A stretch of DNA of 64,000 nt from Lentisphaeria bacterium (GTDB lineage Bacteria; Verrucomicrobiota; Lentisphaeria; Victivallales; Victivallaceae): contig CP091727.1 of NCBI GenBank assembly GCA_022009855.1, positions 2,728,001 through 2,792,000 on the forward strand, in the 5' to 3' direction. Below the pieces are notes generated by a model. The model made no database searches. It was not told the DNA's origin and was given only the letters and a program-made list of their open reading frames with translations. Below are positions 18,621 through 30,411 of the stretch, in pieces; within the stretch, counting starts at the first letter, position 1; the number at the start of each line of letters is the position of its first letter. The position numbers were made by a program, and so were the translations under genes.

Positions 18621-21600
18621 ATGAAGCGATTCCCAACTCCGGGCGGCTCCTCCGCCGCTGTAATCGGGGCCATCCTGCTGGCCTCGGTCTGCGCGGCGGA
18701 GAATGTCGTGAGAAACGGCTCTTTCGAAATGCTCCGGGCCGACAAGAACCCGCAGAACTGGAGTTTTGAGGTCTGGCGGCAGGCTCCGGTCACGCTGGAG
18801 GTTGTTCCCGAGGGGTTCTCCGGAAAAACGCCCTCCGCATCACAAATTCGATGGAGAAAAAAAAGCCGCATGTCTTCGGCTCCTGCAATCAACGGATCCG
18901 GCTGGCTCCCGACACCGACTATATCTTCTCCTTCAAGGGGAAAGGGACCCCGGCAGCGAAATCATCATGATCTGCGGTAAGAGCTGGACCACCAGAAAAA
19001 CCTTTGCCTTCACGGGGCGCTGGCAGCAGTTCGGCGCGAGATTCCGACTCTCCCCGAAAGAGCTGGAGAAGGACGGAAGTACCTACCTGCGGCTGAACTC
19101 CGACAAGTTCTGCGGCAACGTGCTGATCGATGACGTCCAGGTGGTGCCGAAGGGAGACGTCATCCCTGGACAACGGAGATCTGGAGGGTCTCCCCGGCGA
19201 TGTGCCGTGGGGCTGGCGCTTCTTCTGCTCCCGGAACGCGCAATGCACTGCGGCGTTGAACCGGGACGGGCAACTGTTGATCCAAAACCGCACTCCCGCC
19301 AGACCGCACGTCTTCGGGGGCCTGGAACAGTGGATCCGGCTGACCCCGGGGCAGCCCTACGATGTGAAAATCCGCTACAAATGCGACTCCGAAGCCAACC
19401 AGCTCGCCCTCGGCCTCAAGTGGCAGACCCGGCTCAAACTCCCGGCCTCTCCCGAGTGGAAAGAGATGGTGTTCCGGATTACCGCACCGTTGGAAACCCG
19501 GCCGGACGGCACGATCCCGTTCCTCTTCCTCTGTGACGATGTTTCGCAGGAAACGCTGCTTGACTCCATCTCCATCGAACCGGTCGGCAAGACGGAGTTC
19601 CCGGCTGCCGACTGGCAGGATCAGCGGCTGTACGGAGTGCCGCGGTTCGAAGGGGATTTCGACAAACTGCAATCGATCCCCGGGGATTGCCCGTGCTTTC
19701 GCTGCCCCGCAGCGCGCAGGAGGTCGCCTCCGGCCGGATGCCGGACTCCCGGTCGCTCTCGGCCCGTGTCGCCATGGGAGCGGATCCGCGTGGACTGTTG
19801 TTCTTCGCGGAGGTCAAGGATGATCTCTGCGTCACCGTTCCCGGCGAGGAGATGTGGCGCGGCGACAGCGTTCAGCTGCGTATCGACTGCGGCGCTTACG
19901 GGGCAGCTTCGGAAATGCCGACCGATCTGGAGGTCACCTTTTCGGTCGGACAGGATGGAAAGCCGTATGCCTGGTGCAATGTCGCCGGGCGCGACAACAG
20001 CCGCCTGGCGGGCAAGGCGCTGCCCTCCACTCTCTGCCGGCTCACCGGCCGTCGGGAGGGGGAAGTTATTTCATCGCGGCCCGCCTGGACTGGTCGCTGC
20101 TGAAACCGGTCGATCCGAAAACGCAGCCGTGGTTCGGCTTCACCGCCGTGGTCAACGATTCCGATCGGACCGGAGAGCGGGAAATCGCCTTCCTGACTCC
20201 GGGACTTCATGACGCCAAATACTCCAATTGTTATTTCAACGCCATGCTTCCGACGTCCCGGCCGGAATTCCGGCTTCTGCCCGGCAAGGATGCATCCCCC
20301 GATTTTCTCGGTGGAGAGCTGCTGGCTGCCGGGTTGCAGGGCAGCTGCCGCTTCTCCGCGGAGTGGGAGGATTCCAGCGGGAAGATCCACCAGGGCGAGA
20401 TCGGAACTGTGGAGGTGACTTCCGCGGAAAATTTGCTGAAACTGCCCTTTCAGCTCCGGCTTCCTGCCGGTTTCGAGGGGCGGTACCATCTCACGCTCCG
20501 GATGAACGGCCGCAAGGTGCTGGAGCAGGAGGGCAGCAAACTGTCTCCCGAGCGGGAAGCGGCCGAAAACATCAATCGGCTGCTGGCGCGCCTGGACAGG
20601 ACGAACCGGGCAATCGACGCACTGGAACGGAAGGGAAAGCGCTCTCACTACCTCTCGGTACCCCGCAAAATTCTCAATCTCCATCTCCCCGAAATCGCCG
20701 GCAGGTTCAACGCTGCGAAAAGGGAAGGGGAACGCAACTACTACGCCCGGCAGATCAATATGATCACGCCGGAGTGTCAGGAGCTTTTCTCCGAAATGGA
20801 GGCGAACATCCGGAAGCTGGAAAACGGCGGGACCCTTCCGCAGACCTGGAGCTACCGCCCTCGCCGATCCGGCTGGTCGACGGATGGCCGACTGCGGTCG
20901 CCGAAAACGAATCCGGGCGGCGCGAGACACGGCCGATCGTCTGCGCCGGGTACGGTCACTTTGAACACATCGACCGGGATATCACCTTTCTGCGGGAGCT
21001 TGGGGTGAACACGGTGACGGTCGAGATCGGGCCGCGGATGGTGTTCCCGAAAGAGGGCCGGAGCCATGAATTCGAACCGGATTTCACCTATTTCGACAAC
21101 CGCTACAATTCGCTGCTCCAAAAGGCCTGGGAAAACGACATCCAGGTGTGTCTTCTGGTCTCGCCGCACTACTGCCCGAAATGGCTGCTCGATAAATACC
21201 CGGACATGAAGATCCCGGAGCGACCGAACCGGAAACCCGGTTTCATACGGTATGAGATCACGCATCCGAAGGCGCAGGAGATGATTCGCCGCTATCTGAA
21301 TGCGCTGATCCCCCATCTGAAGAAGAATCCGTATGCGAAGGCGATCCACAGCATCTGCATGAGCAACGAACCGGAATATCTTTACAGCTGGCCCGACAAT
21401 CCGGTTACGGTGCGGAATTTCACCGCTTGGATGGAGAAGAAATTCGGTTCGATCGCCAGGTTCAATGCGGAAACCGGGAAAAATTATCCCGACTTTGCGG
21501 CCGTCGTCGCGGCGGAGTCGAAAGAGACGGCAGCCTCCTACATCTTCCGCGATTTTGTGCGGGAAACCTATGCCGCCTGGCACCGTAACTTCGCCGACGA

Positions 21601-22717
21601 GGTCCGTCGTCTCTGGCCGGGAGTGAAGGTTCACTCGAAAATCATGATCTCCTTTTTCGCCATACACCTATGTGTCCGGTGTCGATCCGGAACTCTGGGC
21701 GGAGTTCAGCGATCTCAACGGGAACGACAACATCTGCATGCAGGGCGGCCGCTACGCCTCGGACATGGCCGGGGTCATCCTGGGCGATGAGATTCAGATC
21801 TCGTCGAAGAAAGTCTCCGTGGTCAACTCGGAAAATCACATCATCGTCGACGGCGAAACCAAACCGATTTCCAACGATCACATCTACGCGTCGGTCTTCG
21901 AGCAGTTCGCCACCGGCGCGGCGACCGTCCTCACCTGGGTCTACCACGATGTCCTCTACGATTTCTCCGTCAAATATCCGAAGGAGGCGCGCCTCGGCTG
22001 CATTTACATGCGTCCGGGAATCTGGCCGCCCACGCCCGGGCGGTACTCGACGGAATGCGGCTGGCGCCGGAATTGAAGAGGTTCATGCAGTATGAACCGG
22101 ATGTCGCATTTCTCTATTCTCCGACCTCGGCGATGCTCCACAGCAGAAACGGGTGTCTCTATCCGATGAGCAATCTGGCGCTGCAGCTGGCCTCCACCGG
22201 GTACCGGGCGCGCGCACTCACGGAGCGTCAGCTCGCCGCGAAAAAATTCGGAGCCACCCGGCTTCTGTTCGTCGCCGGCGCTCCGAACATCACACGTGCC
22301 TCCCTGGCCGGTCTGAAGAAGTTTGCGCAGGAGGGAGGCCGGATCATCGCTGATCCGCTCAGTCTCAAACAGGATGAGTACGGCCGGCCGCTGGCGCTTG
22401 ATTTCCCGGTGGAGCGCGTCAAGGATTTCACGTCGGAAAACACCGCGCAGCTGATCGCCTCGACCCCCGCCGTGCTCAAGCTGCCCTTCGGAGTTTCCGC
22501 CGGTGAAAAAGGAATGGACGGCATCCTGTTCCGCGCCGTTCCCGACGGGAACGGTTCCTGGCTGGTCAATCTCATGAATTACAACCATGACCGGCGAATG
22601 ATCGCCCTGCGTGGAAACGGCACCTGGCACGACCTGCTCGAGGAAGAACCGGCATCGACCGGATTCCCGCTGGAGTCGCGCAAGATCCGGATGCTGCGCT
22701 TCACGCCGAAAAAGTGA
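18621..22717 (+). CDS. Giant secreted multidomain glycoside hydrolase: CBM, CBM9-like and GH42-like catalytic domain (heavily frameshifted)
   Basis: About 1365 residues if joined; shifts lie near 18865, 19165, 19690, 20060, 20865, 21660 and 22030. The start at 18621 has AGGAGA upstream and gives a signal peptide (MKRFPTPGGSSAAVIGAILL, cut after VCAA). Then two beta-sandwich CBM_4_9-like modules (NVVRNGSFEMLRADKNPQNW; SLDNGDLEGLPGDVPWGWRF), a CBM9/DOMON-like module (LLFFAEVKDDLCVTV, MWRGDSVQLRIDCGAYG), a helical linker (NINRLLARLDRTNRAIDALE), and a TIM barrel (CAGYGHFEHIDRDITFLREL, VCLLVSPHYCPKWLLDKYP). Probable acid/base is Glu in ICMSNEPEYLYSW, and nucleophile Glu in ILGDEIQISS. A GATase-like domain ends it (VAFLYSPTSAMLHSRNG, RLLFVAGAPNITRASLAG). 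It probably acts at the cell surface on a large galactan- or mannan-type polymer. Confidence 0.7.
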
Positions 22718-22902
22718 AACGTCCCCGGGGAAGCGGAGAGACGCTTCCCCGGGAAACTCCCGGCAGATTGAACGTCAACGATGCAAAAAGAGTGCAACGG
22801 CGCCGATGAAACGAAAGAGGGGGCGGCAAGGGGGGCGGACAGGTAAAAAACTGGGAGGTGAAAATGGTGATCCGAAAATTTCAAAAAGGAGGCAAGTTAT
22901 TG
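22718..22902 (+). other. Leader region before the pseudopilin
   Basis: 185 bases without a gene. AGGAGG at 22887-22892 is the ribosome site of the following gene. Confidence 0.5.
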
Positions 22903-23577
22903 ATGAAACGAACTTTTACTTTAATAGAACTCCTCATCGTCATCGCGATTATCGCCATTCTTGCGGCCATGCTTCTTCCGGCGTTGAACAAGGCCCGGAG
23001 CAAGGCGAAGGCCACCACCTGCCTCAACAATCTGAAGCAGACCGGCTCGTCCATTTTCAGTTATGTCTCCGACAACCGCGACTGGCTGATGCCCAACTGC
23101 GTGACCATGACCGGAGCCGGGGATCCCCGGTCGGTCGGAGAAAACGGTGCGGGCAAATATGCCATCGGTCTCGGGTGTCTTGTGGCAGGGAAATATCTCC
23201 ACGGACCGGACGGGTGGCCCGGCAACGTACAGTTGAAAGGGGATTACCGGCCGCGGCTCTTCAAGTGTCCCGAAGAACCGAAGGGAGGCTGGACGGAGAT
23301 CTACAACAATTTTATCGACTATCCCTGGCTGCGCGACTGTTCCACCAACGCCTATTCCGCAATTCCAAGTTTCGGCAAGCTGTTCTGCCACATCAAGCAG
23401 AAAGAACTTACGCACTGCATGACTGCGGGAACCGCTTTCAGCAATCTAACCAGCGCCCACAGCAACATGGCGCAGATCCTGAGAAGCGACGGCTCCACAG
23501 TCACTCTCTCCATGTCACTCTTCTTCGGCATTGTTCAGGCGAAAGACCGGGTGGAGATCGCGGACAGCCACCTGTAA
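22903..23577 (+). CDS. Type II secretion/type IV pseudopilin-like protein (H-x9-DG type)
   Basis: About 224 residues, intact. The start at 22903 is chosen for AGGAGG ten bases upstream, and because it puts the class III prepilin leader in place: MKRT, then FTLIELLIVIAIIAIL with the conserved Glu five after the cleavage Phe. LPALNKARSKAKATTCLNNL begins the amphipathic helix. The C-terminal half is the globular domain seen in Lentisphaerota and Planctomycetota prepilin-like proteins, with Cys-Pro (FKCPEEPKGGW) and a degenerate H-x9-DG (AHSNMAQILRSDG). Such proteins are processed by a prepilin peptidase and anchored in the inner membrane. It closes the GH36 operon; its exact role is unknown. Confidence 0.85.
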   Translation: MKRTFTLIELLIVIAIIAILAAMLLPALNKARSKAKATTCLNNLKQTGSSIFSYVSDNRDWLMPNCVTMTGAGDPRSVGENGAGKYAIGLGCLVAGKYLHGPDGWPGNVQLKGDYRPRLFKCPEEPKGGWTEIYNNFIDYPWLRDCSTNAYSAIPSFGKLFCHIKQKELTHCMTAGTAFSNLTSAHSNMAQILRSDGSTVTLSMSLFFGIVQAKDRVEIADSHL

Positions 23578-23822
23578 CTTGCTTCGCCGACCATGGCCGC
23601 AGCGTGTCGCGGAGAGCTGGAAATCGCCGCGGAACTGTTCGGAGAGTTTTTCTTCCGGCGGGGCGAGGTCGGAATGACGGCTTTCTCTGATACTTCCCCG
23701 CCAATGCCGGGCGAGGTCGGTTGCCGCGCCCGGCTCCGTGCAGATTTCATCCGTCCGGGGGAGGGCGCAACGTGTTGCTGAGACAATTTGACAAAAACCG
23801 ACGCGCGATGGGCGCCGCCGTA
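23578..23822. other. Intergenic region between convergent genes
   Basis: 245 bases between the pseudopilin and the convergent GH36-like gene. No gene was seen. Confidence 0.4.
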
Positions 23823-25427
23823 TCAAAATACTGCGAAATCCGGATCGCTTCCGGAGTCGTCACACATCGACCAGCGGAATTCCCGTTCCCGGCCGTTGAA
23901 ACTCCACTTCTGCGGGATCGTATTCTCCATCCAGTCGAGAGGTTCCGCGACAACTTCCTGTCGTGAAGCAAGGGAAAAATATCGTTTCACTTCCTCGAAT
24001 TCAGAGGCGGAAAAAATCCCGGGTTTGATCGAAGCCAGAAACGGTGTGCCGCTCTGTGCCAGCAGTTCCGCCCATTGCCGGTTCTGTGCCCACGGAATTT
24101 TTCCGGTCACCCCCAGACAGTCGGCATCCACATCGAAGAAGGTGCGGTGCTGGCAAAGGCGGAACGCCAGAGTGTTGATGCCCATTTTTCTGGTCCTCTC
24201 CCAGCTGATTCCGCTGGTGTCGTCGCCGATCCGGGAGAGGTGCATGAGTCCGGCGCCGAGATGGCCGATCGTATTGCAGCCGAGAATCAGCGCGTCGCCC
24301 GCGGCCTCCAGAATCGCGGTGTAAGAGACTTCACCACTTCTGCCGAAGTGCGTCCCGTATCGTGGAAACTCCACTTGCCGGAGGCGAGCCACGGTCTCGC
24401 ATCGAACGCGTATTTCCCGAAAATATCGTACGTCGTGAAATCGTGTTTGATGAGCTCGAATCCCCAGCTTACGAATCGGCGGATATCATTCTGCACGAAT
24501 TCCAGCACCTCCGGAATGGACGGATCAAGATAGGTGGCTTCCCGGTTCTCTCCCGGCGCCGGCAGCAGCCATTCGCGCGGAATGGACGGATTCTGATTCC
24601 ACAACGGGCGGAACCAGAGCCCCGGGCGGACCCCGCAGCCGCGCATCTCCGCGGCGAGCCGTTCCATATCGGGGAAGAGGGAGTTCCCGCCGTCCCACGG
24701 GCCGGAATTGCCGGGCTGAACATTGCGCAGTACCTGCCAGCCGTCATCGATCACCATGTAAGGGCGATTGCTCAACCCTTCACAGAGCGATGCAAGATAG
24801 CGGCTGTCATCGAGGATCGCTTCATGGGAACTTCTGCCGTAGGCGTAGTACCAGTTGTTTCCGCCGTACACCGGCTTCTCCGGTTTCAGCGGGTCGCCGC
24901 ACATCACCGTGCAGAATCTGCGGGCGGCGGCAAAGGCGTTGCAGTCACCGTACTCGGCGGAAACCACCGTCGCGACCTCGAGAGTCCGGCCTTTCAGGAG
25001 AACGCCCCGGGAACCGCAGCGGAGATCCAGCCACAACGTGACACCGTCGCGATCCGCGTTCCACATCGCAAAGGCGCCGGGACGCACCTTCACGCCGAAG
25101 CCGGCGGTCATATTTTCGTGCTGCATCAGGAAATACCACGGCATGCAGCGGGAGGGATCATGGGTGCGCCACTGACTGTCGCCATAGGTTCTCTCCCACG
25201 CATCCCCCAAGGAAAAGAGCCTTTTCCGGAAGCGGTATTGTCCAGCGCAGATACAGAAAACGCAACGGGGTGTCATCGGCGCTCAATGAAATGCGACACG
25301 CGCCATCTTCAAGCAAGAGCGTCACTCTGACATCATCAAATGAGAGGGTTTCCCCAGCGCGGAAGGCATGTCGCGTCCTGTCGGTAAAAACAGCGATGTG
25401 GTCCGGCACATTCAAGGCGTAATTCAT
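23823..25427 (-). CDS. GH36-like alpha-galactosidase (melibiase superfamily), two frameshifts
   Basis: About 535 residues, with shifts near 25210 and 24330. Start at 25427 (MNYALNVPDHIAVFTDRTRH). A short N-terminal beta domain is followed by a melibiase-type barrel: NNWYYAYGRSSHEAILDD, NRPYMVIDDGWQVLRN, GVRPGLWFRPLWNQNPS, nucleophile Asp in FELIKHDFTTYDIFGKY, and acid/base Asp in MHLSRIGDDTSG after ILGCNTIGHLGAG. The C-terminal part ends in GSDPDFAVF. No signal peptide, so probably intracellular. It is a stand-alone transcription unit with a LacI-type palindrome about 50 bases upstream. Confidence 0.8.
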
Positions 25428-25751
25428 TATTCGGAACCTTGTATTTCATTTATCTTTCACCTGCAGACAGGCATCGAAAGCGCTTTTGCCCCGATGGGAC
25501 AATTTTCTATTGAAGGATCGGCGCCAGAGCCTTTCCATTACTATATGCCGGTGTTTACCGATTGCAAGCCCCGAAAATGGTTTCTGCCGCGAAAATCCGG
25601 CAGAAGTTGTGAAAGTTGATTTACTGCGGAACGCGGGAACTCGACCACGGACAGTCGACATCCAATTTCGACCTCCGCCAGAAACGCGCCTTTTGCGCAT
25701 TATCCGGACAGCGTTCCTGCCGAGCCCCGGTTCCACATTGCATTCCTCTGA
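25428..25751. other. Intergenic region upstream of the GH36-like gene
   Basis: 324 bases without a supportable gene. It holds the palindrome at 25477-25486 and the end region of the next minus-strand gene. Confidence 0.45.
25477..25486. promoter_or_regulatory. LacI-family-type operator palindrome
   Basis: AAAGCGCTTT is a perfect 10-bp palindrome containing the AA-n-CG-n-TT core common to LacI-family and CcpA-like operators, 50 bases before the GH36-like start at 25427. Confidence 0.4.
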
Positions 25752-28700
25752 TTATTCCGCCGTCAATTCGAAGAAGGGAGTCGGTCCGTTCTTCAACGTC
25801 GCCGTGTCGAGAGCAATGACGGTTCCGCCGTTATCGGTGTTCGTCGGGATCTCCTCCATGCGCTTCCCGTCGAGCCGCAGCGCGAAACAGCGCAACTTGT
25901 CGGGGTGGCGGACGGCAAGCTCGAATTTTCCGCTCTGGAGCAGAACCGGCGTCGTGCCGTTGATTCGGAGCAGTTCGTCATCCAGCGTGCGCTCCATGCC
26001 GGTATTGGCGGGGCGGGTCGAGCAGATCAGCACCATCCGTTTCGCCTTGTTCAGCGGCACTTTTTCCACCGAAGCGAGAGCGATCAGCGCGTTGACTCCG
26101 GTCTTCCGCACTTCGAGTTTGTCAAGTTTCGCGCTGCTGTTTCCAGGCAGGGCAACGGCCTCCGAACGGGGCGTGATTACCGTCAACTTTTTTCTCTTTG
26201 CTGAAAAGCGTGATTTCACCGGTTTCGCTCTGGTAGATCCCTTTTGCGACATCCGTGAGATTGCCGGCCGGAAGCCACCCTTTGCGCCTCATTACGGCGA
26301 TGGCGGCTTCGAGTGCGGAGGTGTTGGTCGGAGTATCTTTCATCTCGGCATACCACTCGTGCCAGCTCATGCCGGCCTGATCCTTCGAGGAGGAAACCAC
26401 CCAGTCCGGCCGGGGAAGTTTCGGCATCGTCGGGGCAGGCTGGATGTCGCTGAACATCACCGAGGCATCGGTCAGCAGCGTGAGACGACTCAGTACCGGA
26501 GCGACAACGCTGCTGGACCTTCCCGGAGAAAACACCTCTTTTTGCTGCTCATGATCGCAATCCTGTGCGGAGCGCTTTTCACGTCGCCGCGCCGGAAGAA
26601 GAGGGAGGCAAGATATTCGCCTGCCCGCAGAACCGGATTGTTGCCGGTGTCGAAGGAGTGCAGCGCCATGTTTTTCGGAATCTTCAGGTAGACCGCCGGC
26701 GTGTGGGTCGCGATCGTGCTCCAGTTGTTCAGCGCGGCATACGCCGCGAATGCAACCGGACTTTCGTACTGATACGGATTCGGGAAGACGTAGTTGAATT
26801 CGTTGCAGAAGAACGGACGCCCGTAAACGCGTTTGCCGTGCATCTGGCGGAACACCGACGCTTCCTGCGCAACGGAGCTGTAGGACTCTACGCGGGAGCC
26901 GGGCTGTTCCCCGTTCCACGGATGGCAGTGATATCCGTGGCCGTCGGGCACGATGTCGCTTTCCCAGGTCACGACCGCTTCGCGTGCCGCGGGCATCGGG
27001 CAGTTCACCACGATTCCCTTCCAGCCGAGATCGCGTACCACGGAGTTGCAGAATTTGTAGCTCTGCTTCAGATTTTCATACCAGAACTCATCGTAATCGT
27101 TCTGCAGCTGGCTGATCGCCCATGAAACCGGAATCGGCGGATTTTCCAGGCCTCGGTAGGGTTTGCGCCCCTTGCGCAGTTCGTAGGGCAGCTGTGCGTC
27201 GGTCGCGTCGGCGTACTTGTTTTTCAGGAACTCCTTCCATTTTTCCATGAAGAATTTGTAGGCGTCGGGGTGTTCGCGTTTCATCTTCTCCGCGCCGGGA
27301 ATTGCCAGCCCCAGCTCGTTGTAGAATTCAACCGAAAGAAAGACCGGGTCGTCCTTCCACTTCAATCCGGTGTAGGGATTGGTGTGGTTGAGCAGCATCT
27401 CCGCGACCTTGCGGAAACGCTCTCTTTCCCAGGTACGTCCGAGCGTGAACATATTCTTGTGCATCGTGCGCCCCTCGGCGATGGTGAACCACTCTTTTCG
27501 GAAGAGCCCAGCCAGAAAGCGAGCAGATTTAATTGCACGTAGATTCCCTCTTTCTTGAATTCGGCAATCAACCTGTCCCAGCGGTCCCGAATCTTTGGAA
27601 GCGGCGTAAGATCCCTGGTGCTGTGCGCCATCAGCCATTGGTCGATGCCGTGAAAACGGACGAAGTTATACCCCTGAGCCCGGACGGCTTTGGCATACGC
27701 CGGGGCATTTTTCTCGAATTCGGCGTCGGAACAGTTTTTCCAGACATTTTCCGGAATTCCACTGCTGAAACCGAAGAAACGGACCGTTTCCGGCTTCTTT
27801 GCAAAGCCGATCGTGCCGTCGGGGAGGAGCCGCGCCTGACCATATTTTTCCGGCCGGGGCATCCGTCAACGTCGACAGATCGAGCGCGCTGCCGGGCTGG
27901 ATGACGGAACAGGAAAGATCCGTCGGCAAATATCCCTCCCGGGCCGTGAATCGTTTTCGGTGGTTCCGGGGGCTCGGGCACGCCGCAGACCAGCAGCCAT
28001 TTTTCCGAACCGGCCTGCACGCGGACGGCCAGCGTGTTCTTCCCTTTGTGCACCGGCAGGAAAGCCACATGGTCATTGGGACGAAATGTTTTTTTCTCAT
28101 TTCCGGTCTTCATGGTGGTATAGACGAGTTTGCCGTTGAGGGTGATCTCCATCCACCAGTCGGCGGAGAAGCCGACCGGGATCAATTGATCGCGGTCACT
28201 TTCGAATTCGTTGTACAGCACGGCGATGTCACGGAAATTGCGACGCCCGAAAAAGGATTCCAGGTCGAACGTGAGAACTTTGCCGTCTCTGGAGAGTAGC
28301 CGGCTCCGCTGAATCTTGCGGGCGGAACATTTGCGACCGTTCCCGTCGGTCAGTTCCTTCGGAATGCCGGCTCCGGGCCGAAAACTTTCGGGAATCCGGG
28401 CGAAGGCGTACCAGGTGTCGGAAAACGGCAGAGGTTCCTTCCCCAGATTGCTGCAGTCGACCAGCAGAAGATCGCGGATGGTGAACTCCCCGGCAATATC
28501 CCCGAGATAGAAGGACAGCACCGGCGGATCGCCGGGATCTTCCGACTCCCTGGCCGGGACAAAGTCAAAACTGATCAGCTGTTTGCCTCGGGTGACCGGG
28601 AAACGGCGGAAAACACCGAGATTTTCCGGCTTGTGAAGTTTTCGATAGGAGATCGTCAGCATCCTGCTCTGCGGTTCCCTGCACTCAAGCGAACAATACA

Positions 28701-28940
28701 TCCGGTAGGTCGCACCGCGCTTCAGCGGCATGATCTGCTGGAGTTTGTGCAGCGAGGCGTCGTTGGAGTTCCGGATGTCGAACGTGACGCCGCCGTCAGC
28801 AAAGCGCACGTTTGCGCCTTTCCCTCGACCTGCCACTCTCTGCCGCCATCGAGGAACATCGGATTCCGGAAAAGGTTTTCCGCGCCGAAAACGCCAGAAG
28901 CAACCAGGACACAAATGAAAATGCTCAAGATTCGCAACAT
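25752..28940 (-). CDS. Secreted multidomain glycoside hydrolase, GH5-like barrel with N-terminal beta-sandwiches (frameshifted)
   Basis: About 1060 residues over frames joined near 28800, 27850, 27520, 26540 and 26180. The start at 28940 gives a signal peptide (MLRILSIFICVLVASGVFGA), then ENLFRNPMFLDGGREWQVEG of a CBM_4_9-like module and a second sandwich (WMEITLNGKLVYTTMKTGNE, FLPVHKGKNTLAVRVQAG) like the ligand-binding domain of GH2 enzymes. The barrel begins VRFFGFSSGIPENVW, AVRAQGYNFVRFHGIDQWL. Probable acid/base is Glu in VEFYNELGLAIPG and nucleophile Glu in FFCNEFNYVFPNPYQ. A C-terminal beta domain ends in KNGPTPFFELTAE. It shares its plan with the gene at 49133. Secreted or surface-bound; substrate unknown, but coupling with GH10 suggests xylan-type polymers. 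Confidence 0.7.
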
Positions 28941-28952
28941 GATAACTCCTTT

Positions 28953-30313
28953 TCAGTTCAGTTCATCCAGATCGATGGTGAATTGATGCGGCACCTCCTT
29001 CCGACAGTCCAGCGTGGTGTGGAACGTGCCCGCATCGGTGCGGATCTCGATGTCGTAACTCCCGTAGAATCCCCGGAATGTGTTGATTTTCGCCGCATTG
29101 TAATCCAGCGTTCCTGCCGTGCGCCATTCGTGATTGATGAGGTGGTCGAGGGCCTTCCACGCAGGCTTCTCGGTGAAATCCCGCCGCAGCAGACCGCCTT
29201 TGTAGTAGTTCTCGCCCTGCTGACCGTTGAAGTTGTCCGCCTGAACATATGCGGTATCGTCGACCATGTTCCACCAGACGATCGCCTCCGTGGCCGGATG
29301 GCTGAACCAGATCCGGTAGAGCATCTCCGCCGCCGCCCGTTGAAATTCCTCGCCGTCGCCCAGCTCGGCATGCGAGGGGAGGGTGATTTCTGAAATGTTG
29401 AGCGGAATCCCGAGCTTGCCGTATTGATCCAGGTGGGCAAAGAGGTATTTGACGTTGCTCATCTGTTCGCCCCAGCTGATCAGTTTTTCCAGCCCTTTTG
29501 CGGAGCAGTCGTAGAACGCAAGATGATACTGCAACCCCATGCCGCCGACGTGAAATCCGTGTTCCAGCAGATGGCGCGCCAGAAGATAGGGGGAGTGTAT
29601 TCCCCGTGGAAATCGTTCCAGGAGACCCACGGACCTTCGTTGTAGATCAACCGTGCGGTATCCGGGAAATATTTTGCCGCCACCCGGAACGCCCGCTCCG
29701 CATGGTCGGGCGGCAGCGACACCTCGTGCAGATACGGATTCCATTGCAGAATTTCATTGCAGACATCCCAGCGGGGAATGCGGTGTCCGTACCGTTCGGC
29801 GATTACGGCGATGCGTTCTTCGAGAAGCGTCGCGACCTTGTCGGGATCCCGCGGCAGCCACTTCGGCACAAGTCCCTGCCACGAGAGGCAATGTCCTTTG
29901 GCCTCGAGTCCGTGTTTTTCGCAGAAATCCACCAGAATGTCCGGAGGCGGACGGCGATCGATGCGGGAACTGCCGGCGGTGAAACGGTATTGGTGAGGTT
30001 CCGGTTCCAGCGCGTCCCAGTAAAAGGGAATGATCGCATGATTGAAAAGATTCAGAAATCTTTCTTCGTAGAAAAGATTTTCTTCTTCCTTCTGGAATTG
30101 CTTATACATGAAAGCATTGCACCCGAATAGAAATTCGTGTTTCCGATGCCGGTAGCGAATTTCGGCGCGGGGCAGCTCTCTGCCGTTGTGCTTGATGATC
30201 AGCCGGAACATGCCTTTCCGGTTGCGTTCTATTTCTGAATGGATCCGGTATTCGGCTTCCGGATTGGGCGCGGTCAAGTTGCGCAGCGCCTGTTCTCCCA
30301 CTGTTTGCGTCAC
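28953..30313 (-). CDS. Endo-1,4-beta-xylanase, glycoside hydrolase family 10 (one frameshift)
   Basis: It cleaves internal beta-1,4-xylosidic bonds by a retaining mechanism. Residues about 1-60 form a small beta domain (FRLIIKHNGRELPRAEIRYR). The GH10 barrel follows: HEFLFGCNAFMYKQFQ, AIIPFYWDALEPEPHQYRF, LEAKGHCLSWQGLVPKWLP, acid/base Glu in PRWDVCNEILQWNPYL, and, after a shift near 29600, GGMGLQYHLAFYD and nucleophile Glu in PLNISEITLPSHAE, then EAIVWWNMVDDTAY. Start GTG at 30313 with GGAGAG eight bases upstream. About 453 residues with no signal peptide, so it probably acts inside the cell on imported oligosaccharides. Twelve bases separate it from the next gene in the operon. Confidence 0.9.
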
Positions 30314-30411
30314 TTTTCTTCTCTCCGTATATGAGACATTTCCCGTGTGATTCTTCTCCGGGATCGTGCCGTCTTGCCGACCCCGGGGGATTTTCGACGG
30401 TAACGGTGAAA

